From Gemmatimonadota bacterium (GTDB taxonomy: Bacteria; Gemmatimonadota; Gemmatimonadetes; Gemmatimonadales; Gemmatimonadaceae), in contig JADJAD010000008.1 in NCBI GenBank assembly GCA_016704465.1, positions 372,001 through 436,000 of the forward strand: 64,000 nt of DNA. The letters are read 5' to 3'. The notes below the pieces were generated by a model. That model saw nothing but the letters and a program-made list of their open reading frames with translations. It was not told where the DNA came from and searched no databases. Below are positions 16,193 to 24,999 of the stretch, piece by piece (within the stretch, counting starts at the first letter, position 1; each line of letters starts with the position of its first letter). The position numbers were made by a program, and so were the translations under genes.

Positions 16193-19057
16193 TTGAGCAA
16201 GCTTCGCGTTCATGACATGGCAGGGGAGTTCGGCGTACCAGCGGACGAAGTGATCGGCATGCTTCGGTCGATGGACGTCCCGGTGCGCAGCCACCTCACG
16301 GTGCTCACCGACGATCAGGTTGCCCGTGTGCGCGCCCGCTGGGAGCGGGAAAAGCGCGCCCGTGCCGACAAGGCGTCCGCTCCGCCGGCCACCAAGCGTC
16401 GTCGCAAGGGAGCGACCGCCGCAGCTGCCGCACCCGCAGTCGCCGATGCGGCTGCGGAATCCGAAGCGGACGCCGACAGCGCGTCGAAGGGCGGGGTACG
16501 TCGTCGGCGCGCCGCCGACGTCGCCGCGGCCGCCGAGGCCGCTGAGGAAGCGGCCGCCGAGGCTGCGGCCGAAGCCGCCGCCGAGTCCGCCGCCGAAGAG
16601 GCAGCTGCGGCCGCCGAGGCTGCCGCCCAAGCCGAGGCCGCCGCTGCGAAGGCTGCGGCGAAGGCGGCTGAAGACGCCGAGCGCGCCGCCGCGGCGGCTC
16701 GCGCGGCCGCCGAGGCGACATCGACCGCAGCAGACGACCGCTCGGATTCGAGTGCGACCGACGAGGCCCCCTCGTCGACCGCGACGCCCGCGCGCCCAGC
16801 CGCAACCGAGGTCGCCGCGTCGGCCTCCCCTCCGGTCGCGCCTCCGCAAGCGCCGTCGAGCGCGCCGCAGCCGCAGACCTACTCGACCGGGTCGTCTGTC
16901 CCCGATCGTCCGCGTCCGCGGCCGATCGTGCCAGGTGCTCCACGCGCTCGCCCCTCGCAGGGCGGCGGCTATGAGCGCCCTCGTCCCGTGGCGTCGGCGT
17001 CGCCGGGCGGAGCCGTCGGGCTTCCGCCGCGTCGCGATGACCAGCAGCGCAAGCCGGGTGGTGGGACCGGACCGTCTGGTGCGACCTCGCAGCCGGCCCG
17101 TGGTGGCAAGAAGAAGGGGAAGCGCGGATCGGTCGACCAGGAAGAGGTGACGGCGAACATCTCGCGCGTGATGGGCGCCATGCGTGGCGGCTCCGGCCGT
17201 CGCGGTGGCTCGCGGCGCGAAGACGGGCGTGAGGAAGCGGAGGCGATCCGCCGCGAGGAGGTGGAACGCGAGAAGAAGACGGTCCGGGTCAACGAATTCA
17301 TCACGGTGGCCGAGTTGTCGGACATCCTGAAGATCTCCGCCAGCCAGATCGTCGCCTTCGCGTTCAAGAACCTCGGGCTGATGGTGACGATCAACCAGCG
17401 CCTCGATTTCGACCAGATCGAGCTGATCTCCGGCGAGTTTGGCTTCCAGGCGGTGCGCGAAGAGGAATACGCGGCCGACATGGGCGAGGAGCGCGTCGAG
17501 GACAAGCCGGAGGACCTCGTCTTCCGTCCGCCGGTCGTCACGATCATGGGGCACGTCGATCACGGCAAGACGTCGCTGCTCGACTACATCCGAAAGGCAA
17601 ACGTCGTCGCGGGCGAGGCCGGTGGTATCACGCAGCACATCGGCGCGTACCACGTGACGCTCCCGAACGGCAAGCAGATCACCTTCCTGGACACGCCGGG
17701 ACACGAGGCGTTTACCGCCATGCGTGCCCGCGGCGCCCAGGTGACCGACATCGTGATCCTGGTCGTCGCGGCCAACGACTCGGTCATGCCGCAAACGATC
17801 GAGGCAATCTCGCATGCCAAGAATGCCGGCGTGCCGATGATCGTGGCGATCAACAAGGTCGACCTCCCCGACGCCAACCCCATGCGCGTGATGCAGGACC
17901 TCCTGCAGCACGGGGTCGTGCTCGAGGAGTTCGGCGGCACCACGCTCGCCACCCCCGTGTCGGCGAAGAAGGGGACGAACGTGTCGGACCTGCTCGATCA
18001 GGTCCTCCTGCAGTCCGAGGTCCTCGACCTCAAGTCGAACCCTGATCGCAAGGCGACCGGTGCGGTGGTCGAAGCGCAGCTCGATCCCGGCAAGGGTCCG
18101 GTGGCGACGATCCTCGTGCAGAGCGGGACCCTGCGCGTGGGCGATGACTTCATCTGCGGCCTGCACTCCGGGCGCGTCCGTGCACTGCTGGACGAGCGCG
18201 GGAAGCACGTCAAGGAAGCGGGACCCGCGATTCCCGTGCAGGTGCTGGGTCTCACGGGCGTGCCGATGGCCGGCGACCAGTTCGTCGTCGTTGAGGATGC
18301 CAGCCAGGCGCGCGAAATCGCCCAGCGGCGCGAGCGGCTCGATCGCGAGGCGAAGAGCCGGCGCACGACCAAGGGGGTCGTGTCGCTGGAGGACTTCATG
18401 TCGCAGGCCGCGGCCGGCGAGCGTCGCACGCTCAACCTGATCATCAAGGCCGACCAGGGCGGCCCGGCCGAGGCACTGGCCGACGCCCTGCAGAAGCTGT
18501 CCAACAGCGAGGTGCAGGTCGACGTCGTGCACCGCGGCGTCGGGGCGATCACGGAGGGCGACATCCTGCTCGCCCGCTCGTCCGGCGCGATCATCATCGG
18601 CTTCCACGTGCGCCCGGACAACAACGCCCGGGCCGCCGCCGAGCGTGAAGGGGTGGACATCAAGCTGTACCGCATCATCTACGAGGCCGTCGCCGACGTG
18701 CGCGCCGCCCTCGAAGGCATGCTGCGCCCCGAACAGCGCGAGGTGGTGCTCGGCGAGGCGGAAGTGCGCGAGACGTTCAAGGTCTCTCGCGTCGGCACCA
18801 TCGCCGGCTGCTCCGTACGCAGCGGCATGATCACCAAGGCCGCCCGCGTCCGCCTCATTCGCGACGCGGTCGAGGTGTGGGACGGCAACCTAGCGTCGCT
18901 CCGGCGGTTCAAGGAAGACGTGAAGGAAGTGAAGGAAGGGTACGAATGCGGGATCGGCCTCGAGAACTTCAACGACCTCAAGGTCGGCGACGTCATCGAG
19001 TGCTACAAGACGGAAGAAGTCGCCCGCACGCTCCAACCGGAGTCCGCGGGCGCCTAA
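16193..19057 (+). CDS. infB: Translation initiation factor IF-2
   Basis: A 954-residue IF-2 that brings initiator tRNA to the ribosome. An N-terminal IF2N motif (KLRVHDMAGEFGVPADEVIGML) is followed by a long low-complexity Ala/Glu then Pro/Ala/Arg linker (~residues 60-310). Then come a second IF2N-like region, the G domain (GHVDHGKTSLLD, DTPGHEAFT, NKVD) and the C-terminal tRNA-binding domains. The start is TTG at 16193, fixed by a perfect AGGAGG at 16182-16187. It ends with TAA inside the word GCCTAACGG. Confidence 0.96.
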   Translation: MSKLRVHDMAGEFGVPADEVIGMLRSMDVPVRSHLTVLTDDQVARVRARWEREKRARADKASAPPATKRRRKGATAAAAAPAVADAAAESEADADSASKGGVRRRRAADVAAAAEAAEEAAAEAAAEAAAESAAEEAAAAAEAAAQAEAAAAKAAAKAAEDAERAAAAARAAAEATSTAADDRSDSSATDEAPSSTATPARPAATEVAASASPPVAPPQAPSSAPQPQTYSTGSSVPDRPRPRPIVPGAPRARPSQGGGYERPRPVASASPGGAVGLPPRRDDQQRKPGGGTGPSGATSQPARGGKKKGKRGSVDQEEVTANISRVMGAMRGGSGRRGGSRREDGREEAEAIRREEVEREKKTVRVNEFITVAELSDILKISASQIVAFAFKNLGLMVTINQRLDFDQIELISGEFGFQAVREEEYAADMGEERVEDKPEDLVFRPPVVTIMGHVDHGKTSLLDYIRKANVVAGEAGGITQHIGAYHVTLPNGKQITFLDTPGHEAFTAMRARGAQVTDIVILVVAANDSVMPQTIEAISHAKNAGVPMIVAINKVDLPDANPMRVMQDLLQHGVVLEEFGGTTLATPVSAKKGTNVSDLLDQVLLQSEVLDLKSNPDRKATGAVVEAQLDPGKGPVATILVQSGTLRVGDDFICGLHSGRVRALLDERGKHVKEAGPAIPVQVLGLTGVPMAGDQFVVVEDASQAREIAQRRERLDREAKSRRTTKGVVSLEDFMSQAAAGERRTLNLIIKADQGGPAEALADALQKLSNSEVQVDVVHRGVGAITEGDILLARSSGAIIIGFHVRPDNNARAAAEREGVDIKLYRIIYEAVADVRAALEGMLRPEQREVVLGEAEVRETFKVSRVGTIAGCSVRSGMITKAARVRLIRDAVEVWDGNLASLRRFKEDVKEVKEGYECGIGLENFNDLKVGDVIECYKTEEVARTLQPESAGA

Positions 19058-19091
19058 CGGCTTGCCCGCGGCGCACTGCACGCATCTCGAG

Positions 19092-19120
19092 GGCGTGGCG
19101 CGCGAACAACGCGCCACGCC
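19092..19120 (+). promoter_or_regulatory. Perfect 11-bp hairpin in the infB-rbfA spacer
   Basis: An uninterrupted 11-bp GC-rich stem (19092-19102 with 19110-19120) around a 7-base loop. No T run follows, so it is unlikely to be an intrinsic terminator. It ends 17 bases before the rbfA start and just before its AGGAG (19125-19129). RNA processing, protection of the upstream 3' end or control of rbfA translation are all possible. Confidence 0.5.
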
Positions 19121-19137
19121 ACGCAGGAGTGATCCAT

Positions 19138-19524
19138 ATGGCGAATGATGGGCGTCGCCCCGATCGGGTGGCCGAAGCCATTCGCGAAGAAGTCGCGCGG
19201 TTCCTGACCGAGGGCGCCAAGGACCCCCGCATCACCGGGTTGGTGACGGTGACCGCCGTGGACGTCACGCGCGACCTGCGCCATGCGCGCATCTTCGTGA
19301 GCATCCTGGGTACAGACGCCGAAAAGGCGAGCACACTCGAAGGACTGCACTCCCTCGCCAGCCACCTGCGCAGTCGGGTGGCGCAGCGGATTCGCCTCCG
19401 CAACGCGTGCGAGTTGGTGTTCGTCGTTGATGAGAGCATCGCGCACGCTGCGCGGATCGAGACGTTGCTGGCGCAAATCAAGGACGGGACGCTCGCGCCG
19501 CCGGATGAGAGCGACCTCGATTGA
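19138..19524 (+). CDS. rbfA: 30S ribosome-binding factor A
   Basis: A 128-residue RbfA, a KH-fold factor for late 16S maturation and cold adaptation. Typical parts are RPDRVAEAIREEVARFL, DPRITGLVTVTAVDVTRDLRHA and the LRNACELVFVVDESI region. The AGGAG at 19125-19129 is 8 bases before ATG 19138. Its last 20 bases overlap the truB start. Confidence 0.94.
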   Translation: MANDGRRPDRVAEAIREEVARFLTEGAKDPRITGLVTVTAVDVTRDLRHARIFVSILGTDAEKASTLEGLHSLASHLRSRVAQRIRLRNACELVFVVDESIAHAARIETLLAQIKDGTLAPPDESDLD

Positions 19525-20368
19525 CGCGCTGCTCCTCGTCGACAAGCCGGCGGGGATCTCGTCGCACGACGTCGTGGCGCTCGTCCGCCGCGCACTCGGC
19601 ACGCGCAAGGTCGGCCATGGTGGCACCCTCGATCCCTTCGCCACCGGTCTCCTCGTCCTGATGACCGGACGCGGCACCCGGCTCCTCCAGTTCGTGCCGG
19701 CCGAGCCCAAGATCTATGACGCAACCATTCGGTTCGGAACCGCGACCGACTCCGACGACGCCACCGGCGCCCCGATAGAACACGCCGAACTCCCCGACCC
19801 GGCCGCGGTGCTGGCGGCGATTCCCGCGCTCACTGGATCGCTCCAGCAGGTGCCACCGGCATACTCAGCCAAGCACGTCGACGGCGAACGCGCCTACGCG
19901 ATGGCTCGGCGCGGCGAACGCCCCGAACTCCCCGCGGTCGCGGTGCAGGTCGACGCCTGGCAGGTCCTGGAGCAGGGCGCAGACTTCCTGCGCGCCCGCA
20001 TCCACTGCGGCACGGGCACCTACATCCGTGCCCTCGCCCGCGACCTGGGACGTGCGGTCGGATCGGTGGCACACCTGGAACAGCTGCGCCGCGTGCGAGA
20101 GTGACCGTTCGACGTGCCCGATGCCGATGACATCGAGTCGCTTCGCGCCGGTATCGTGCGCCGCCATCCGCTGGTCGCGTCGCTGGGTGCCATGCCCCAG
20201 GACCAGCTCGCCCCCGATGACGTGCGCCGGGTGCGACAGGGCATGGCAGTGCCGGCGTCGGTCGCCGGGCCGCGCGCAGTCCTGCTCGACGTCGACGGAG
20301 AGGTGGTCGCCATTGCCGCGAGGCGAGGCGACGAGTGGAAGCCGGACGTGGTGCTGGCGACGGCGTGA
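19505..20368 (+). pseudogene. truB: tRNA pseudouridine(55) synthase TruB, interrupted by an in-frame TGA
   Basis: TruB makes pseudouridine 55 in tRNA. The catalytic domain is intact (VDKPAGISSHDVV; GHGGTLDPFATGLL with the catalytic Asp; GTYIRALARDLG). Codon 200, at 20102-20104, is TGA. It sits where LRR.R.GPF proteins normally have Gly (read here LRRVRE-stop-PFDV). The same frame stays open for 88 more codons and encodes the expected C-terminal region (ADDIESLRAG ... DGEVVAIAA). A one-base GGA-to-TGA change explains it. Sequence error or nonsense mutation is likeliest. Selenocysteine insertion is formally possible because selC and selD are present, but the position is not a redox site. Confidence 0.88.
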
Positions 20369-20369
20369 C

Positions 20370-21302
20370 ATGAGTCCCTCCGGGTCCGGGCTTCCCCCGA
20401 ATGTGCACGACACCGTCATCACGGTCGGGACCTTCGATGGCGTGCACCGGGGACATCAGGATGTCCTGACCCGGCTGGTGCAGCGGGCAACCGCGCTCGG
20501 GACCCGCTCCGTCCTCGTCACCTTCGACCCGCACCCGCTGGAGGTCGTGAACCCCGCTGCCGCCCCGCCGCTCCTGACGGTCGGGGACGAGAAGCTCGAG
20601 GTGCTGGCCGAGAGTGGCATCGACTACGTCGCGATCATTCCATTCACCCGCACGCTCGCCGCGTTTGGCGCCGAGCGGTTCGTGGATGAGGTCCTGATCG
20701 ACCGATATAGGGTGCGGCACCTCCTCGTAGGGCACGACCATGGATTCGGACGGAATCGGGCGGGCGATGAGAGCGTGCTGCGGGCCCTCGGGCAGGCACG
20801 CGGATTCACGGTCGAGGCGGTGGAGCCTGTTCTAGGCCCGTATGGGCAGTCGGTATCGTCGACGGCGGTGCGCCGCGCGGTCGCCGGCGGGGACCTCGAC
20901 CGCGCGCGCGAGGGGCTCGGGCGACACTACGCCGTGGGGGGGCGCGTGGTGCGCGGTGAGCAGCGCGGGCGCCTGCTCGGCTTCCCGACCATCAACATTC
21001 CGCTCCCATCGCCGCGCAAACTCCTGCCGCCGCAGGGGGTATACGCCGTTCGGGTGCAGACTCCGCTCGGCCCGTACGGGGGTATGCTGAACCTGGGCCC
21101 GCGCCCGACGTTTGACGATGGCGGCGTCACGCTGGAAGCGCATCTGTTCGACGCCTCGGGCGATTTCTATGGAATGAGGGTCCGCATCGACTTCCTGCGC
21201 CGTTTGCGCGACACGACCCGATTCGATTCGCCCCAGGCGCTCGCCGCACAGTTGGCGGAAGACGAGCGCATGGCACGGGAGACGCTCGCGCTCACCTCGT
21301 GA
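20370..21302 (+). CDS. ribF: Bifunctional riboflavin kinase / FAD synthetase
   Basis: A 310-residue RibF. The N-terminal FMN adenylyltransferase domain has GTFDGVHRGHQDVL and TFDPHPLEV; the C-terminal kinase domain has GRLLGFPTINI and GVYAVRV. It turns riboflavin into FMN and FAD. ATG 20370 lies just after the end of the truB frame. It is the last gene of the rimP-to-ribF operon. Confidence 0.94.
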   Translation: MSPSGSGLPPNVHDTVITVGTFDGVHRGHQDVLTRLVQRATALGTRSVLVTFDPHPLEVVNPAAAPPLLTVGDEKLEVLAESGIDYVAIIPFTRTLAAFGAERFVDEVLIDRYRVRHLLVGHDHGFGRNRAGDESVLRALGQARGFTVEAVEPVLGPYGQSVSSTAVRRAVAGGDLDRAREGLGRHYAVGGRVVRGEQRGRLLGFPTINIPLPSPRKLLPPQGVYAVRVQTPLGPYGGMLNLGPRPTFDDGGVTLEAHLFDASGDFYGMRVRIDFLRRLRDTTRFDSPQALAAQLAEDERMARETLALTS

Positions 21303-21318
21303 GTCTGTCCGACTTCGG

Positions 21319-21347
21319 TTGACTCAGTGAGACCGCAAGTCTAACCT
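21319..21347 (+). promoter_or_regulatory. Candidate promoter for secDF
   Basis: TTGACT (21319-21324), 17 bases, TAACCT (21342-21347), in the 85-base gap between ribF and secD. It places transcription start about 35 bases before ATG 21388. Confidence 0.45.
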
Positions 21348-21387
21348 TCCATGCTTCCCGGACTTCAACCTTTTCCCGTTCCGCCGA

Positions 21388-23037
21388 ATGTCGAATCTGA
21401 AGTACCGCGTGGCCCTGATCTTGGCGCTCGTGGCGGCGTCCGCTTGGGCGCTGTTTCCGCGCACGGTGGTGGAGCGCGTCAAGCGTGACGGCGCCTTCGC
21501 CTACGATACCGTGCGCCGAGTCCCGCTCAAGCGCGGACTCGACCTGCAGGGCGGCATGCACCTCGCGCTCGAGGTCGACGAGTCGAAGCAGGCGGTCGCC
21601 GACAAGAGCGATGCGCTGGATCGGGCGCTCAAGGTTGTGCGCACTCGCATCGACGAGTTTGGCGTCTCTGAACCGGTCGTGCAGAAGGTCGGGACCGATC
21701 GCATCATCGTCGAGCTCCCGGGCATCGACGATCCCGAGCGTGCCGAAGCGGTGGTGCAGAAGTCCGCGTTCCTGCAGTTCCAGATTACCGACAAGTCGCA
21801 GGCCCTGGACAAGGTCCTGCCTCGGCTGGACCAGATCATTCGCGATCGCGGCGGCGTCGTAACCACAGCGACGGGCGACACCGCTGCGCGCCGACAGGTC
21901 GGCGCCATTCCGAACCTCTTCAGCACGAGCGACAGCTCGGCAGGCGACTCGACCAAGTCCGACAGCACGGTCGTCGTCGGTGCCGGAGGGGGCGCGCTCT
22001 CCAAGCTGCTGCAGGGCGGGCAGTTTCCGGGCGAATACATGGTCGCGGAGCAGGACGTTCGCACCGTAGAGAGCTACCTCGCAATTCCCGAGGTGCAGGG
22101 GGCGCTGCCGCCGGGCAAGGTGCTGCGTTGGTCAGGCGACACGCTGTCGATGGGCGCCCAGTCGTTCCGACCGCTGTACGTCGTCGATGCCCGCCCCATC
22201 ATTACCGGCGAGTACCTGACGAACGCGAAGCCGAACAACACGCCGATTGAAGGGACCGTCGTGGAGTTCGAGTTGAACAATGAAGGTGGCCGCCGCTTCC
22301 GCAACGAAACCGGCAAGCACGTAGGCGACTACATGGCAATCGTGCTCGACGATCGCGTGATGGGACGCCCGCCGGTCATCCAGAGCGCCATCGGCACGCG
22401 CGGGCAGATCACGATGGGGAATCGGGACCTGCAGTCGGCGCAGGACCTCGCGCTGGTGCTTCGCGCCGGTTCGCTGCCGGTGCCGCTCAAGATCGCCGAA
22501 GTGCGCAACATCGGTGCCTCGCTCGGCGAGGACTCCATAGCCAAGGGAACCCTCGCCATGACCATCGCCATCGGCTTCGTGATCGCGATCATGGTCGGGT
22601 ACTATCGCTTCTCCGGGGTGCTGGCAGTGGGCGCGTTGGTGCTGTACGTGCTGTTCACCATGGCCATCCTCGCGGGCTTCGGCGCCGTGCTCACGCTGCC
22701 GGGACTTGCCGGGTTGGTGCTGACGGTCGGGATCGCGGTCGATGCGAATGTGCTGATCTTCGAGCGCATCCGGGAAGAACTCGATCGGGGCAAGACCGTG
22801 CGTACCTCGATCGATGAAGGATTCAAGCACGCCTGGAGCGCCATCGTCGACACGTCGTTGACCACCATCCTCGGCGGCGCCGTGCTGTACCAGTACGGCA
22901 CCGGACCCGTGAAGGGCTTCGCCGTCACCCTGATCGCCGGAATCACCGCATCGCTCTTCTGCGCGGTGTTTGTCACGAAGACGTTCTACCTGATCTGGCT
23001 CAATCGCTCCAAGAACGTTCAGACGCTGAGCATCTGA
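21388..23037 (+). CDS. secD: Protein translocase subunit SecD
   Basis: A 549-residue inner-membrane subunit that uses proton motive force to aid Sec export. There is an N-terminal membrane segment (RVALILALVAASAWALF), the conserved LKRGLDLQGGMHLALEVD, a large periplasmic region, and a C-terminal block of five membrane helices (GLAGLVLTVGIAVDANVLIFERIREEL). Residues ~175-210 form a Ser/Gly-rich insert in the periplasmic part. It overlaps secF by one base. Confidence 0.95.
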   Translation: MSNLKYRVALILALVAASAWALFPRTVVERVKRDGAFAYDTVRRVPLKRGLDLQGGMHLALEVDESKQAVADKSDALDRALKVVRTRIDEFGVSEPVVQKVGTDRIIVELPGIDDPERAEAVVQKSAFLQFQITDKSQALDKVLPRLDQIIRDRGGVVTTATGDTAARRQVGAIPNLFSTSDSSAGDSTKSDSTVVVGAGGGALSKLLQGGQFPGEYMVAEQDVRTVESYLAIPEVQGALPPGKVLRWSGDTLSMGAQSFRPLYVVDARPIITGEYLTNAKPNNTPIEGTVVEFELNNEGGRRFRNETGKHVGDYMAIVLDDRVMGRPPVIQSAIGTRGQITMGNRDLQSAQDLALVLRAGSLPVPLKIAEVRNIGASLGEDSIAKGTLAMTIAIGFVIAIMVGYYRFSGVLAVGALVLYVLFTMAILAGFGAVLTLPGLAGLVLTVGIAVDANVLIFERIREELDRGKTVRTSIDEGFKHAWSAIVDTSLTTILGGAVLYQYGTGPVKGFAVTLIAGITASLFCAVFVTKTFYLIWLNRSKNVQTLSI

Positions 23038-24065
23038 TGATTCGCATCTTCCATAACACCAGCTTCGACTTCATCAAGTGGTGGCGTCAGGCCGCCATCG
23101 CCACGGCGGCGTTCATCCTGCTCGGGCTCGCCTCGTATCTATGGTCGGGTGGCGTGAACTACAGCATTGAGTTCACCGGCGGCACACTGATGCAGCTCGA
23201 GTTTACCCAGCCCCCAAACCCGGCAGAGCTGCGCAGCATCGTTGACGGCATCGCACCGGGTGCCGAGATCCAGGAGTACGGGACCAGCCGCGAGTACACG
23301 ATTCGCGCGCGCAGCGCCACCGATGCCGATGCGACCTCAACGACCGAAGGAGTCGCCAAGGCCGTGGCCACCGCCCTCGACGCGAAGTACACGAGCGAGG
23401 GTTATCGGGTCGTGCGCACCGAGGCGGTCGGGCCAAAGGTCGGCAGCGAACTGCGCCGCGGCGCGATGATCGCCATGTTCCTCGTGGCGCTCGTGACGCT
23501 GGCGTACCTGGCCTTTCGCTTCGAGTGGCGCTTCGGGGCGGCGGCGGTGCTCTCGACCGCGCATGACGTCCTCGTGACGTTCGCGTTCATCAAGCTCTTC
23601 GAGATCGAGGTGTCGCTGGTCGTCGTCGGCGCCATCCTGACGCTGCTCGGCTACTCGGGCAATGACACGATCATCATCTTCGATCGCGTGCGCGAGAACC
23701 TGCGCAAGGTCCGCAAGGAACCGCTGTACGATACGCTCAACCGGTCCATCAACGAGACGCTGCCGCGCTCGATCCTGACGCACACCACCACGCTGGCCGC
23801 CACCACCACGCTGCTGATCTTCGCCGGCGAGGTGCTGCGTCCCTTTGCGTGGGTCATGACGTTCGGCGTCTTCGTCGCGACGTTCTCCTCGATCTATGTC
23901 GCCGGTCCGCTGCTCCTGTACATCGAGCGTCGCTTCCCGCGGTCGGTCACCGACAAGGGGCAGGCATCGCCGGCCCGCGTCAAGGCGGATTCGAAGGTCG
24001 AGCCGCGTGGTGATCGCCCCGCACGGCCCGCGGGCGGCACACCGCGACGCCCGGCCACGCGATAG
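23037..24065 (+). CDS. secF: Protein translocase subunit SecF
   Basis: A 342-residue SecF, partner of SecD. The N-terminus has FDFIKWWRQAAIATAAFILL, then the conserved GVNYSIEFTGGT; the C-terminal membrane block carries GYSGNDTIIIFDRVRENLRK. The Arg/Ala-rich tail after ~310 is low complexity. A terminator follows at 24076. Confidence 0.95.
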   Translation: MIRIFHNTSFDFIKWWRQAAIATAAFILLGLASYLWSGGVNYSIEFTGGTLMQLEFTQPPNPAELRSIVDGIAPGAEIQEYGTSREYTIRARSATDADATSTTEGVAKAVATALDAKYTSEGYRVVRTEAVGPKVGSELRRGAMIAMFLVALVTLAYLAFRFEWRFGAAAVLSTAHDVLVTFAFIKLFEIEVSLVVVGAILTLLGYSGNDTIIIFDRVRENLRKVRKEPLYDTLNRSINETLPRSILTHTTTLAATTTLLIFAGEVLRPFAWVMTFGVFVATFSSIYVAGPLLLYIERRFPRSVTDKGQASPARVKADSKVEPRGDRPARPAGGTPRRPATR

Positions 24066-24075
24066 GGACGCCACC

Positions 24076-24104
24076 AACCGCCGCGATGCTCTCGCGGCGG
24101 TTTT
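24076..24104 (+). terminator. Intrinsic terminator after secF
   Basis: A perfect 11-bp stem (24076-24086 with 24092-24102) around a 5-base loop, ending in TTTT (24101-24104). It lies between secF and tatD. Confidence 0.75.
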
Positions 24105-24116
24105 GCACTGCACACC

Positions 24117-24908
24117 ATGGCGCGCTTCATCGATAGCCACGTCCACCTCGCCGATGCCGCCTTCGATGCCGACCGCGAGGCCGTCATCGAGCGCGCACGA
24201 CGTGCCGGCGCGCGCGCCCTCGTGTGCATCGGGGAGTCGATCGCTGCCGCCGAGCGTGCGGCCGCGCTGGCCTCGGCGCATCCAGGCTTCGTCTACTTCA
24301 CCGCCGGCGTGCATCCGCACGACGCGGCCCGGTTCGATCCCATCGCCGATCCCCCGCGATTGCGTGAGTTCCTGGCTGGGGGAGCGGTGGCCGTCGGCGA
24401 GTGTGGCCTCGATTATCACTACGACCATTCGCCTCGTGAGCTGCAGCGCCGCGCCTTCGCCACGCAACTGGCCATCGCGGCCGACACCTCCACGGGAGTC
24501 GTCGTGCACACGCGCGAGGCCGTGGACGACACCATCGCCATGGTGCGCGAGGCGGGACGGGCTGGCATCGTTGGCATCCTTCACTGCTTCGGCGGCCCGG
24601 TCTCCCTGGCCGAGGTGGCCCTCGAGGCGGGGTGGTACCTGTCGTTCAGCGGCATCGTCACGTTCAAGAAGTGGGACGACGACGCCCTGCTGCGCCTCCC
24701 GCCCGAGGACCGGCTCCTCGTCGAGACCGACGCCCCGTACCTTGCCCCCGTCCCGCACCGGGGCAAGCGGAACGAACCTGCCTACGCCGCACTCACGCTC
24801 GCCCGGGTGGCACAGGCGCGCGGCGTCACCGAGGAATCGCTTGGCGACGTGACGTCCGCGAATGCGGCGCGGTTCTTCCGCCTAGCGATCGATATGTCCT
24901 CCAGCTAG
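24117..24908 (+). CDS. tatD: TatD-family metal-dependent deoxyribonuclease
   Basis: A 263-residue TatD hydrolase. Metal-binding motifs are FIDSHVHLAD (HxH), VGECGLDYHYDH, VHTREA, ILHCFGG and the late ETDAPYLAPVPHRGKRN. Members are 3'-5' exonucleases that act in DNA repair and turnover. The ATG is 12 bases after the secF terminator, so it probably starts a new transcript or depends on read-through. Confidence 0.92.
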   Translation: MARFIDSHVHLADAAFDADREAVIERARRAGARALVCIGESIAAAERAAALASAHPGFVYFTAGVHPHDAARFDPIADPPRLREFLAGGAVAVGECGLDYHYDHSPRELQRRAFATQLAIAADTSTGVVVHTREAVDDTIAMVREAGRAGIVGILHCFGGPVSLAEVALEAGWYLSFSGIVTFKKWDDDALLRLPPEDRLLVETDAPYLAPVPHRGKRNEPAYAALTLARVAQARGVTEESLGDVTSANAARFFRLAIDMSSS

Positions 24909-24999
24909 AATCGCCGCGTTGTGTCGCTGACCGCGTACATCTTGCGACGTCGCCCCCGGGCGATGCGCGCTCTCCTCTCTCCTGCTTCCCGCCTCCCGC

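Noticed and set aside
16079..18607. An 842-codon minus-strand open frame opposite infB
   Set aside because: The opposite strand encodes a complete IF-2; the antisense translation is low-complexity His/Arg/Gly-rich.
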